64,000 nt of DNA from Certhia americana. Lineage: Eukaryota; Chordata; Aves; Passeriformes; Certhiidae. The stretch's first letter is position 1, and every line of letters begins with the position of its first letter. Position numbers and translations under genes: made by a program. A model generated the notes under the pieces. The model did no database searches. It was given only the letters and a program-made list of their open reading frames with translations, and was not told the origin of the DNA. Shown here piece after piece: positions 12,656 through 26,000 of this stretch. The stretch spans positions 95,334,966 through 95,398,965 of the forward strand of contig CM031857.1 in NCBI GenBank assembly GCA_018697195.1, written 5' to 3'.

Positions 12656-15600
12656 TATTGTTTATATTCACAGACATATAAAATGGTTTCATCTGGAATG
12701 CTCTTTGTACTATATCCCACAGACATTATTCTATGTTAGAAGATTTTTGATAGGAAGAATTTGAAGAAATGCAATCAAAATGCTTATGAACAGAAAAAAC
12801 CCCAATCAAACAACCCACCCAATGCCCCCACCCCCACAAAAAATCTGAAACGCAATCCTTTCAGATAGTGAGGTTTTGAACACACTCTAAAGAGCTTAAT
12901 TTATGAAGCAAAAAATAAACAGGGATATGACAAGCAGCATTTACAATACTGAGTGGTAGATCAATTACTTATCTTTCTCACTCATAACATATAAAAAGCT
13001 GACACTGGAACATATGCAACACATACAGAATTCATTGTCTCAGGCACACATCAATATCAAGAAAAAACACAGATCCTGTGGAAGGACTACTATCACCTAT
13101 TTTTTCATTTGTTTTTGTTAAAAACCAACTTGATATGGGAGCAATAGAATTTAAGTGGATAAATTAAGCCCCTCTAGCTAAAAGGTGATTATTAAGCTGT
13201 CATCAAAGATGGTACCAAATTAGCTGGACACTGAATCTGAGGATGAATAGCAATTCCTATATTTAGTACCATTTAGACAAAAATGAAAAGTTCTCTTTTT
13301 ATTTAATGGAATAGGAGGGCAGCATTTCTACCACCACTCGGAATTGTATTCTACTTTAAATCAGTCTTACTGAAGTTTAACTTGAACCATTTCCTTCTTG
13401 GCTTTGAATTATGCTATTATTCTAAGATAAAAAGATGCTGAAATGGAAATGTTAAGCATCCTTTTTTAGCAGACAAGTCTTCATATCTTCACTTCTTTTC
13501 TATACTACAAGGTTTTTTATCTTCATAACACCTATCACAATAATAATGAAAAAAAAAAACCCTCCAATACTACTTTATGGAGTACACTTTGTAATCACCT
13601 TCTAAGTGCACTTATTTTGCAATGCAGCAATCAGTCTGAGCAAAAAGCTTTGCCCTGTTTAGACTATAAATAATTTACCAGTGTTAATTGATGGTTCTAT
13701 ATGTAGGTTTTCTGTAATCGTGCCAAAAAGACAGACTCTTACAAATTCTTTATCACACAACAAAATAAGAAGAACCATACCAAGAACAATATCAGCCTCT
13801 CTGAAAATTGTCTTCAACCACATCTCCACATAAAAAAAAGCAATTTAAACAAACTAAGAGCAAAAAAATAAAGTCATCATTCCCTAGCCTTAGTGCTTTA
13901 AAACACATAGCTGACTATAGTCTTTCAAAAGTTTCCAGAGGTTTCCCTTTGACAATAATTTACAAAGAAGAAACCAAAAAATATTGCCAACAATGCAATT
14001 CCTTCTTTCAGTCTTCATTCTTCGTCCTGAAACTGCTGAAAACCACTGTTACAACAAGCTCTGGGTGATTACAAAGGTAACTCAAGATACAGAGAATCAG
14101 TGCACTGGATCTTATTGAAAGAGATTCATGCTTGCCATAACTCAAAAGACATTAAAAACATTTTTTGTGAAAATTCTTGTTAATTAAAATCTTATTATTC
14201 AATGACTGCTGTTTGGCATCTCTAAAAAAACGCTCAAGGTCTTGAAATAAAGAAAAGATAACTCAGTGAGCAAGTTATCACAAAACAGGGATTTTCTCCC
14301 TCTTTTTTCCTACTTACCATGCATAATTAATATGTGATAATACCCATAATGAGTTCCCTAAAACAATTAGCAACGCATCTCCAGTGACCTGCTAATCTGA
14401 ATATAATGCTCTTTGAATTTGGAGGTGCACCAATCTCTTTGTGCTTACACACTCGCCTCACGTAGAAGCAAAGAAGGCTGCAGAGCATAATTTATTATTC
14501 TGCATCACATTTCATCAACTCCCTTAGCAGCTACTTGATACATTATCAAGACAAATGCAAGGAAAAAAAAAAGTATTCCTACATCACCACCCCCCCAAGC
14601 AGAGTACCCCAAAGACTAAGAACTAATTATAATCCTTCTTTCCTCTTTCAATCATTAAGATACCTTCAGTGAAAGCAAACCTTGACCAGGTTACATTTTG
14701 CATGGAATTTCAATGCCTTTTTTCATCTCCATAAGACAAATACATCCATAAATAAACATGCACTGCAGTAACAAGGGCAATGTCTGGAACACTTAAAAGT
14801 TAAATTACTCGCAAGCTATACAACAACTCATTTTTCTTCCACAAATATATAATAAAGACTGCCAGCATGGGGAGGGGTAGGTTGGGAGAGTGGGTGAGTG
14901 CACATGTGAACACACAAGTACACATGCTTCAGAAGGAAAGGGAAGAAGTAAATCAACCACAGGAACTGAGAGCTTGATAATTGAAAAAAAAAACAAAACC
15001 CCAAACCTGAAAACAAACAAACAATCAATCTCCTTCTTTTAATTATCTTTTAAGTATAAAATAGTGGCTTTATAAATTTAGGAAAAAGATGCCTGTGTAT
15101 AGTAGTGCAGATGACCTGACCTATGCACATTTTGTCTCAAACAGTCAGAGTATTGCTACAGGAAGGGTGATCAGAGGAGAGGGTCCCATGGAGATGGGGC
15201 AGCACTGTCCTGAGTCAACTTTCTGCTCCCCTTTAAGACTTGTGCCCAAACTCATTACCTTTGTGTAGTGGTGTGGTGGCTTGTTTCTGAGCCAGCACCT
15301 TCTGAAGAGGTCTTTTTGAGAGTTGTGAAGTGTACTGTACAAAACTAAGGGCTTCTTAGTTGATACTTTTTGTGGAAATGTATTGTAAGAATTTAAGGGA
15401 ATGCTAGCCATTACCTTTTGAGTGTAAACATTGGGCTGGTTGCCACAGTTAAGAAGATTGTATAATAAAACATAGGAGTTCCCTGGTCTAATGCCTTTGC
15501 TCCACCTGACAAGAACCTATATCCAACATTACACCCTCTACCCAAGGGTTGTGACAAGTAGATCTTCAGAAGTCCTAGATTGTAAGACATGGTGAAATAC

Positions 15601-18600
15601 CTCACACTCTTTCCTCTATAGCTGGAAGGCAAGCTTCCTAACAACAGACTTCATCATCCATCCTGGGAGACACAAATAAGGGTTACGTACTTAGACTTTA
15701 TAACAGCTGAGGAAGGTGCAAGGATTCAGCAAACAGGCTGCTAAACAGTGTATCACAATAGAAGGACATTCCACTAGAGTGCTGTATCTTTGCATCCCAA
15801 GCTGTAAAGCTTCTAGAAATATATATAAAACTATATTGTTCAAAACCTAATTACTTTAAATTGCTCAGTACACAATTTAAAAGTATGATTTATTAATAGT
15901 AATTTATTCCTTTAAATTTCTCCAGTGTTTGTCTGATATCAATAGCTTCTCCAGCAGGGAGAGGAAACCATAAAGAAAAGTTATGCTGTTTATTATTTTG
16001 CAGTGTGCCATTACAGCAGGAATTCAAGAACTAGTCCAGCAATATATAGTAAATAATCAAAAACCAACTTGCTGTTCAGAAATGCCTTCAGTCACATTGC
16101 AGAACAAGAAAAGTAAAGGTTTCAGGAATTCAGGAAAACGTTCTAGCCAAGAACCTTTCTAAGCAAAGAGCTGATGTTAATCATGTGGTAACTACGACTA
16201 TTCCCAAGGAAGCCCAAAGGTTGTGAGACAGGATTTCTCAGGTTCAATAGTGCACAAAAGGATGCTTTCCTGCATTTTTTCAGGCAGTAGTCCACACAGT
16301 GGACAAGACAAGGCTAAAACTCTCTTCTGATCTGTTTCAAAAAGAAAGCAGAAGTTCCAGATTGCTGTTATGTTCTCTATGGAGAATTTTTCTTGGCAGT
16401 GTAAAAATGTGCTGGAACTACTTTTCCAATTATGCTTTACAAAAGACTAACTGCTAGATATTTTTAGTTCCTGATAAAAAGACACAAGCTGTTAAGACTG
16501 GGCAATTTTGGATGCATACATAAAAACAAAACAAAAACATTTCTCCAAAAAGCTACAAAATCAGGAAAAGGGAGATTCCTTGGACTTGGCACCTCATCTT
16601 GGTTAGAAGGCAGACAAGTTGAAACATTCTGTTCCTGAAGCCATAGATATACCCTTTCAGATTTTACCTGCTATCCACTTTCAACACTTCAGGGCGTGTT
16701 TTACATGACAGAACTAAACTAATTTGGGTATAGAAAAATGCTGGGACATAGTTCATTCACCTTTTAATCACTCTATGTACAATAAGAGTGAAACCTATGT
16801 AATCTAAATTGATCAAGGGAGTGAACTCTCCTTTTGCAGCCAAACACCTAAGCATGGTGTGTGTACTCAGGAGCAGTGGTTTCAACCTCTTGTGGCACTG
16901 AATCAGTTTCTCAGCTGTCCTACCACCTCCCAGGGTATGCCATCCCCACCATGACACATTTCTGCCATGGGAGAATATATGCTGCATTTGGAAGCTGGTC
17001 ACTGTAGCACAGGATGAAAGGCTAACAGGAACACTGACAGAGTACAACCCGGCAGATGAGAGAAAACAAGAAAACACTCCAGAAACAATCAAACATCCCA
17101 GACTTTCATTCAGTCTACTAACCCCATGGCTACACTGGAGTTGGCATCAACAAGAAGAAAAGGCAAAAAGTTCTTTATTGACTCTAACCCATCAAATGCC
17201 TAATTAATTAATGTACTGAAATACATCAGTATAGACAAGAAAGTCTAGTGGCTTCTGAAAAAGAAGACCAAATTCTGCTTTCTCCCTCAAAATGCACCTT
17301 CAGCCAGAAAGAGTTGAGGAGCAACATTGATCCCTCTTCATAATAAGCAGCCACTGGCATCTGACGTATGAGACTCTGTCAGCCCACACTGTCTGAGAAC
17401 AATAGTGATCATCTACAAACTCTTTGTCATCTCCTTTCCTGAATGCAGCCTAGCAATTTAAACTTTATACTCTGACCATTACCATCACAGGTTATATCCA
17501 ATGGAAAAAACAAATATCTAACAATATGCTAAAACAGTTGGTAAGAATTGTGAGTCCAAGGAAATACGACAGCAGGGCTTGGGTAAATCAGAATGGTTTA
17601 TACCATGGACAGCTATTTAGAAGGTTGCTTCAGATAAGAAAAAAATGGTAATTTAGGCCTATGCCAAGAAAGACTAGAGCCAAGCTTGAAGAAACTGCCA
17701 TTGATGTATATTTGAACTAAGCTGAAAAATGTCTGTGTTTTTACATCTAATGCCTTTATTTCTAAAATTAAAAATTTGTGAATTGTAAACATTCAGGAAA
17801 GAGTATAAGCCAATAAAATTGAAAAGGGACAGATTTATGGTGACTAAAACATTTGATTTGAACAGCAGGGATTCCAATTTACAGCTCCGTGCACCACCTA
17901 GAATGGTTGCTCATGTCTGTAATTTCAGTACTTTAAATAAAGTACCCCTAATATATTCAACCTCCAGGTATACACAAGGAATAACAACAACATTGATAAT
18001 TAAATACCTGCTTATCTGAAAACCATAGTGAGTAAAATATATACACTACACGCATACATTAAAAATGTATGAATGGGGGAATGGGGGAAAAAAGTAGAAA
18101 AAATTTAAAAATTAAGGGGATAATGCAAAAAAACAGTTTTAGCATTCTTTTTTACAAAAGCTCACAATAACAATGGTCATATTAAGTGCTAAATCAGCCT
18201 TCTTTATCCTGTTTTAGTTGTACAATATAGAATAAAATTACAAAATATTTGAATGTCATAATGTCCTGAATCTGCTATTCTTTCCTTATATCTTCTAGAG
18301 CAAAAAAGTCGCAGAAAATTTCTCTTTGAACTTCTCCATTCTATGACAAAATGCCCACTGAGACTCATAAATCCTAATGCCATTTAATCAGTCTGAAAAA
18401 ATTTTAATGAGCTCTCTCTAGATTTGGTACAGAGATTATTTGTAACTATGGGATCAATTAATTAATTAGAAATGGAAGAAACTGCAAAGAAATAGTGCTT
18501 TAAATTAAGGCAATGATTTACATCACTTGGAACTTTTTAAATAGAACAGATTGATTCTTCATAAGAGAGCTATGACCATTTGTATTACTACAATCTATCC

Positions 18601-19140
18601 CTCTGTTTAAAAAGTGGATATAAATGAATTTATTTGCTTTTAAACTCTACTAAGGTCCTTTATTTTACAGAAAAGCTACAAGCAAATCAACCGAAGTACT
18701 GGAAAGAAATGCCTTAGCCTTCAACACCCTTAAGAAGGAAGTTAATTAATCTGTGTGGTTTTGATGACAGAAGTATATTGGAAATATGTAAAAATGTTGG
18801 CACGCGGATGTCAGAAATCCTCTGATTCAGAGCCATATTTAAAATAAATTCATTTGCATACCATTTTTGTTATGATGAAACAAAACTTCTTCAAGATAGC
18901 ATTGAAAAATTATGGTTGATATATAAATATATGTATGTATAGATTATAAAAATACATACAAATGGCCTGATTACTATAAACTCTTTTAAATCAAAAATTA
19001 ATATTCTAGTATTTCAAATTCCAAAAGCATGATTTTAAATAATGTGAACCCTATAAATTAAAGTGGAACAGAAAAATATTGCTCAGGAAAAGTTTTTTTT
19101 TTTTCCTTTTTTTTTTTCCTGGATTAAATCTGTGAGATTA

Positions 19141-20045
19141 ATCACTGAATCACAGGATGAGTGAGATTGGAAGGGACCTCCAGACCAGAGCTCATGCGAT
19201 CCAACCTCCTCCACAGCTGTGTCCAGACAAATTCTGAGTATCTCCACAACCTCCTGGGAAATGTTTGCAAGTGCTTGGCCATCCTCACAGTAAAAAAACC
19301 CAGAAGTGTTTCCTTGTGCTCAGACAGTCTCCTGTATATGTCTGTGCCCATTGCCTCAGGTTCTGTCACTGGGCACCACTGGCAAAAGTCTGTCTCCTTC
19401 TTCATTACAGTCTCCCTTCAGGTATTCATACGCAGCAATAAGATCCTATTGAACATTCTCTTAATACGTCCACACCACTAAAGAAGATGTTAAACAGGGC
19501 TATACCCATTTATCACCCCAGAGAGCACACCACTAATCACCCAACTAGACTTGTGCCACTGATCACAACCCTCTGGGCCTGGCCACTCAGTCAGTTCTCA
19601 AACCACCTCACTGTTCATCCACTCTCACATGGGTGAGAGTGTCACAGGCTCTACTGTAGTTCAGGTACAGCAGCCACTGCTCTCACCATCTTCACCAGGA
19701 CAGCCACTTCATCAAAGACGTTAATCACGTTTGTCAACTTTCCCTTGGTGTAGCCATACTGACTACTCCTGATGGTTTCCTTGTCCTTACTGTGTCTGGA
19801 AATGATTTTCAGGGTAAGTTGTTCCATGACCTTTTTCTAGGGATTGAGATGAGGCTGAGAAGCCTGTAGTTCCCTGGGTCATCCTTCTTGCCTGGCTTCA
19901 ACACTGGAGTGACATTTGCTGTCTCCAGCCTTTGAGCACTTCTCCCAGTGGCCATGATAGGTCAGAGATTATGGAAAGTGGTCTTTCAATGACATCTTCT
20001 AGACCTCTCAGCACTTGAGAGTGCATCCCATTAGAATGTTTAAGT
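19141..20045 (-). mobile_element. CR1 LINE fragment with remnant of reverse-transcriptase region
   Basis: About 900 bp of antisense CR1. The plus strand begins ACTGAATCACAGGATGAGTG, the CR1 3' terminus, then GATTGGAAGGGACCTCCAGA and TCTGTCACTGGGCACCACTG. Further in (about 19,500-20,040) it contains blocks typical of the CR1 ORF2 C-terminal region, such as AACCCTCTGGGCCTGGCCA, CCATACTGACTACTCCTGAT, GAGAAGCCTGTAGTTCCCTG and ATTATGGAAAGTGGTCTTTC. Stops and indels break the frame, so it is inactive. This is the longest CR1 copy in the window. Confidence 0.88.
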
Positions 20046-22842
20046 ATTCCCTGACCAGTATCCAAACAGAAATAATACTAAGAAAAGTGTTTTTCAATCA
20101 TCTAAATGAAAAGTATGAAAAAGAACACAGTGTTTTGAACATTGTGGCCTGAAATTTCTATAATATTCAAGAACACATGGTTTCTACACATGTACAGCTC
20201 CAGATGGTTTTCATACAAGTTGCATCTGTGCATTTGAGAGCAGAATTTGGAATATATTTTAAAAAATAAATGTTATTAAAATACAAAAATTGTCGTATTT
20301 AATTTCCAGATCATATTGTGATTACCTGACTGATTTACTCAATTACTTATATGACTGTGCATTGTTAGTAGTGTTAGAAGTTCATATGATGCTTCATGCA
20401 GCACAAGACAGGAGACCTAGTTTGAATTCGCAGAGTGTATCTTTTCTGAAATTCCTGTGCTATCATTTTATCATTACACTTATTAAGTTCCTAGTTAACC
20501 AAAGACTGCAAACGAAAAGGTCAACATCTAAGAAATTTCAAGATGGGTAGTTATGACATCTTTCAATGACAGTAAAGCATATATCATATCCATTCATGCA
20601 CCACTTAAATACTGGTCTACTTGCAGAAGTATGCCTGCACAGCAATAGTCACTGGCTGATAAGACACTACAGCTAAATTCTGGATTTTGTTTTCTATGCC
20701 TACATGGTATTTTTTGCTAACAGTAGCAACAAAGTTTGGAAGCCAACTAGGAAGTTCTCACTTTTCCCCTGATAGCTTGTTTCACTGGTTAATTTTGATA
20801 GGTTTCTAGGTTTCTCCAGTGGGCAGCTCCAGTGAAAGTTCTCTGCAGGCACTTACCAAGCAACCTCCAATTTTTAAGAATACATAAAGCTCAAAAAAAA
20901 CCTTACCTCAGCCTGGGATCACAGTAAATACAATCCAATAGCAATCATTCAAATAATATATAGCACAGATTTATGGGCCTAAGCACTACCTAAGATGCTC
21001 TAACAGCCTATTTTGCTTGAGTCCAATTATTTGCTTATGTAGATATTACCTCCTGATACTTGGCTGTAGTCTTGCATGTTAATGATTGCTGGAATGAAAT
21101 CCAGACCTGTTAGTTCAATGCTTGGGACAAAACACTGCAGATGAAAACATTACACTGCAACTGGTCACAAATGTTTTGGAAAGTTTTGCATGTACTGTTT
21201 TCATTTCCTTCCTCTTGGGAATTCTGTGGACGTGCGAATTTCCCACACTTTAACATTTGTGACTTTTATAGATGAAACGAAAAAAAAAAATTCAGCTGAA
21301 TTATCTGCACTAAGATAATTTGATGTAAACTTTTTACGAAGAAAAATATGGATTCAAACATCTATGCCCTTCTTCAAAAAAAAGTTAACAAAATTAAAAA
21401 TACTATTAACAATCTGTGACTTTGATTGCCTAACGTACCCTTTATAGACTAAAAATATTAAGTGCGATACAGATGCTACTATTTCTTCAAATATTTTTTT
21501 CAATGCTAAAATAACTAAAGGATACAAGTATATCTACACAGTGTCACTGGTTCACTGGCTTTGTTGCTTCGTTTTTGGGTTGTTTTTTAAAATTTTTGTT
21601 CTTTTCAAGTATTACCACCTTGTGAGTTTTCTGAAATAGAATCATATAAGCTAAGAGTTTTGGGAAAGCTGTCCTGCTTCTCCCATGAAGTTATAGTTTA
21701 ATCATCCATTAACATAGCTAATGTTCAATTTCTTTGGTTATGTACATTCAGTGTATAATTTCTGAACATGCAAACTTACAAATGAAGTAGATTCACATAT
21801 ATAGAACATAAGAGAAATTGCAATAGAAAAAAAAAAAATCTAACCAAACCAAAACACAAACACAAAAAAAGAGTTAAGTTTGGTTAACTCTGTTCAACAG
21901 TAAACCACACAGCATCAAACTTAATTCACTTTGTATTCCCAGGCAATGAAAATACTATTTAGATTCTGGGTGAGAACTTGAAGTATGAAAGGTGAGGAAT
22001 CTTAGCTAATCATTCCATATGTATTTGTGTAGCCTTTTTTCTTCCCAATAATTCTACTGAGAGAACAGTAATCACAACCCAATCTACCTAAATTTTTTCC
22101 TTAGAATTAGCATGTAATGCATTTTCTGCAGTAATGAAACTAACTCCAAAACTTCATAACTTACGCTCCACTTGGGACAGAGAGGAAGTGAGAAAAATAT
22201 TGTAAGGATAAAGGCAATTGAATTTAAAATAAAAATGACATTATTTTAACTCCCAGTTTATCTAAAATATTCTCCCTACAGATTTCTATTTCAGAAAAGT
22301 TTGTAAAGTTATGTATAAGACAGGAAACTAAACACATCTACTATTTGAGAAAGATTGCTCAAACTAATAGTTTCAAAATCAGAAACAAGAACTATGATCA
22401 CAGAGATTTAGACTGCTAGTAGAAAGATGTAGCTTCGGAAAAATATATGTCCTCTTCACAAAGAATTATATTTAATATGTCAACACTTAGGAGGTAAATC
22501 AGCCATGAATGTATGAAAAATAAACTGACCTATGTTTAAATAACTGTTTCCAAACTCTGAATAGTGAAGTTAAGCTTCCAGATTTATATATACAGCCGAA
22601 AACCATTACATTTTCCTATTACTAATTCCTAACATGTAGCAAATCAGAGCATTCTGCATAGCAAACTCTAGACATAGTGGGGGGAAATCTCTCTCTTCAA
22701 CAGCACAAACATCTTTGAAAATGGAGGTTGCTGATTTTTATAATGTTTATATTAATCTAAGTCTTTATCACATTAAAAAAAACATCCAAATATAGCCCAA
22801 ACAGAAAATTCCTAAATTTAATTTGTACCCTCCCCCTCTTAC

Positions 22843-23072
22843 CTTCTCCGGTGTCACAGGAGGGTGAAATCTTTTTGCACAAAGTAAAAATGGATCAGGA
22901 TGTGGCTTGCCACGCTTCAACTCAGGATCATCTCCCAACACAGTATGATGAAAAAGACCAAATAAGTCTTTATGTCTGGTTGTTTTTATTTGAAATGATG
23001 CTTCACTTGAGCTGCTGGCAACAGCTATGGGTATTTTGTGTTTGTGTAAATGATGGATCAGCTTACTGACTC
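22843..23072 (-). CDS. PUDP: PUDP exon 3 (HAD core motifs II and III)
   Basis: Third coding exon of PUDP, 230 bp on the minus strand, with acceptor TCTTGCAG and donor GTAAGA. It completes a Gly codon and adds 76 residues, ending in phase 0 at PPVTPEK. Recognisable blocks are [20 protein letters not shown] (motif II region), [18 protein letters not shown] and [15 protein letters not shown]. The Lys in GKP is the conserved motif III lysine, which stabilises the phospho-aspartate in HAD enzymes. Compared with the human ATSSG, the motif II stretch reads ASSSS: Thr is replaced by Ser, which the family allows, and the following Gly is also Ser. The expected continuation (CLVFEDAPNG-type motif IV and the C-terminus) is not in this exon, and I could not find it to the left. 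The annotated product is thus the first 182 residues of a protein expected to be about 240 long. Confidence 0.94.
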
Positions 23073-26000
23073 CTGCAAGACAAAGATATATATTTTAGTT
23101 TTTATACATATGCATGTAAGTTGGTATATGTATTAATGTTTAAACCCAATTATAAAACATTTAGCAATAATTCAACAATGCTGTCTTACTGAATGTAATA
23201 TATCTATTTCAAACAGTCAGTGTAAAAGAAAATTCTTGCTCTATCTGAAATGTTCCTTCTACACTCAAAAATTATGGAACATTTTTTAAGCTATATACAT
23301 ACTTTTTGTGTTATAAAACAATGCTTTTCTCAAAATATGTCAAAAATGTGATTAACATCACTACACATTGAGACCCACTAGAAACTCATTAAGCAATGTC
23401 CCCACATTATGTAAGTTTATTAGTTGAAACTCTAAGAGTTTGGGAGTACATTTTCTTTCATATACAGCTATGGTCCTGGAAAAAAAAAAAAAATCAAAGA
23501 AGTATATTTTCTCACTGGATTGCAGAGTTTTAATTTCTGAAGCAGGTATCCAGCTGGCTCAAACCAGCCCATAAGAGAGCTCAGTTTCTCTCTTTTGCAA
23601 TTACTAAAGCAAGTAACACTGGGCAGAGGAGAGCAGCTGTCAGTCACAGTTGTTAATACCAGAGCTTTATCAATTGATGCTGTGAACCCAGAGTAATGAA
23701 CACGTCAAGCCTAATGGGTAGAAACTTCAATCTGATCCAGTCTTCTAGGAAAGGTTAATGCAGTGAACAGTGAAAACACAACCAGTCTATGTAAGAGGGA
23801 AACGTAGTTTGTTATTTGGTGCAAGTTTTGAGTTTTCTCTGAAGCGGTTTTGCTTCTTTGCTGAAGCATTCTAAATGCTGGATACCTTTCCCAGACAAAA
23901 CAATTAGCATTATCTAATGAAGAACAAATGTGGATGTCTGGTTTTTATCAATTCACAAGAGAAAATCCTCCATACCTGTAAAACCATTTCAGCTGTGCTT
24001 TTTGGCAATAATCCCAACTGTACTGGACACAGGATATTAGTTTAAGGTAGTTTAGGTTCAAGCAGACTCCAGTTGACTTTTAGCTCTTTGAAACAACTTA
24101 AGCACAAATCTGTTTTTATCTTCCAACTACATTAATTCTTATCCTATTTTTCATGCCTGGTTATACAAAAAAAATCTTATTCCCTTCCTCCTGACTCTTC
24201 CTTTGCCAACTCAGGACCTCTGATTTGTATTTCCCTTGTGATCCAGCCATTCAATTCTATAAACAACCATGTTATCTGCCATACACTTTTGAGTCATATG
24301 CACAAATTTATTATCAGTACTACTGATAATAAAATGTGTAGATTAGTGAATAGGTGCAGTAATTTATCTACCTATCTGGAAATAAGACTTGTAGCTATGA
24401 CTCTCTGCAGATTTCTCATTTATTCTCCAGAATCTAATCAAACAATTAATAACTCTCGTTTGCAGCTCCAAGCTTCTATTTGTAAAAGGCCTTTAAACTT
24501 TAAATACATGCACTTCTCTAATGTTAGATTTTGAAGTGGACAGACATAGCAAGCACTACTGCTCCTCTAAGGTCAATGCATCAGCCATCTAAAAGCCTTC
24601 CTATGGTCCCTTAAGTGGTTATACTAAGCAAGTGCACTTTTTCCTAAATGATGCTACTATGTCCTCTCACTGAAATATGATGTTAAATACAAGCCAGCTT
24701 TTTATTCCAGATAGTTTATATCTTCATTCTGAATCACGTGAAGTAAGTCTATATTAAATTAATGGAAGCACTAAGATTCCTTAATGTAAAGCAGTAGTGT
24801 ACATGTCTCTTCCCTGAAATAAAATGCATTAATCCTAAGGAATTTAATAAACTGCAATGTTTAGCAAGGCTAACATACGTAATGTAGTAACATAAAGCAG
24901 TACAAAGATTACACAAGCCTACCTCCTCCGCCTGTGCTATGATATGGTTAGTTTTCTCTAAAGTTGTGCTCTTTTCAAATAGCTAATTTTCTTCAGTCCC
25001 AATGCATCACAGCTTCAGTTCATCTCCCACTGAGTATGTTTATTCTATGTTTCTATTGGAGGTAGCCAGCCACACAAAAGCACTGTTGCAGAAAGGTTAT
25101 TTCTTCAGGGTTCTCTCTTGTATTCCTTGAGCACACGTCATGATTTCAATGTGTAAATGTGTATGCATGTGGGTTTTATTTCTCTTTTTAGCTTCCCTCA
25201 CAACAAGGGAGCTAAAATGCAGTTGTCCCTAATATCTCCAGAGATAAAATATTTACATCATGCAGAGAACATGCCATTTAAAAAATTATTATTTGCATAC
25301 ATGTAAATAGAGCAAGATAGAAAAAAAAAATGCAGGGAGGGGGCAAATCAGGTGCCCAGAAAAAAACAACAACCAAACAAACTGTATTTGGAAGAATAGC
25401 TAGCAAAACTTGACAAGCTCAAAACAGTAGCAACTGGAAAAAAAACTTCATTCCAGGTTTGCTCGCCTCTTTGTAAAAGCTATAGATCAGGAAAATCCAT
25501 TTTTGTTTGCATCAATTACCACCAGTTTAGCTCTAGACACTTTGCCACCACATCAAATTACTGACACAATTATTGTACTAATTTAGCATATAATTCTTCA
25601 TTAAGAAGATAATATCTTTCTTAGTATCTTTCTAATGTTTTTTTTTAAAGAAAACATCAACAGAAAGGGAATTAAGGAACTGCTTTAAAGATCTTTTAGA
25701 AACTTCCCCTGGCAAATACTGTGTCATTATATCTTCTATAGCTACAAAGATTTTTTCAATGAAATGATGATCAAAACCAACCAATTCAAAACTCAATGGC
25801 TATGAAGAAGTATACTGAAAATTCCCATGATCTCCTTAACTTCTAACTTCCTTGTGGCTACCACGTAAGGGATCAAGGCCCATCCATCCCAGAGGGACCC
25901 CTCTGCTAGACTTCTTGGGACTACCATCCACCTCTCCTACTGAAAGCTTAGTCATATAAAGCAAGAATAAAAATTAAAGAAAAATCAAAAGAAATAAGAA

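Larger units (their letters stand above)
1..22842 (-). other. PUDP: PUDP intron 3 (part)
   Basis: Non-coding sequence downstream of PUDP exon 3 in transcription direction, presumed to be intron 3 because no terminal exon was found. It contains CR1 pieces (about 0.43-0.53, 3.84-4.75 and 19.14-20.04 kb), a tRNA-derived SINE, a nested solo LTR, an LTR-like segment at about 8.2-8.45 kb followed by GC-richer unclassified sequence to 9.4 kb, and a CA/AAAT microsatellite. In 0.6-3.6, 4.8-6.6, 9.5-19.1 and 20.1-22.8 kb I see only AT-rich DNA with short chance open frames, apart from two small tandem duplications near 11.5 and 12.6 kb. A GC-richer patch at 6.69-7.45 kb is unassigned. Confidence 0.7.

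Noticed and set aside
19142..19481. Open frames of 87 and 106 codons on both strands
   Set aside because: They lie within the CR1 copy at 19,141-20,045, in its non-coding 3' portion.
22851..23069. 72-codon plus-strand frame
   Set aside because: It is the antisense shadow of PUDP exon 3; the minus strand has the conserved HAD motifs and splice sites.
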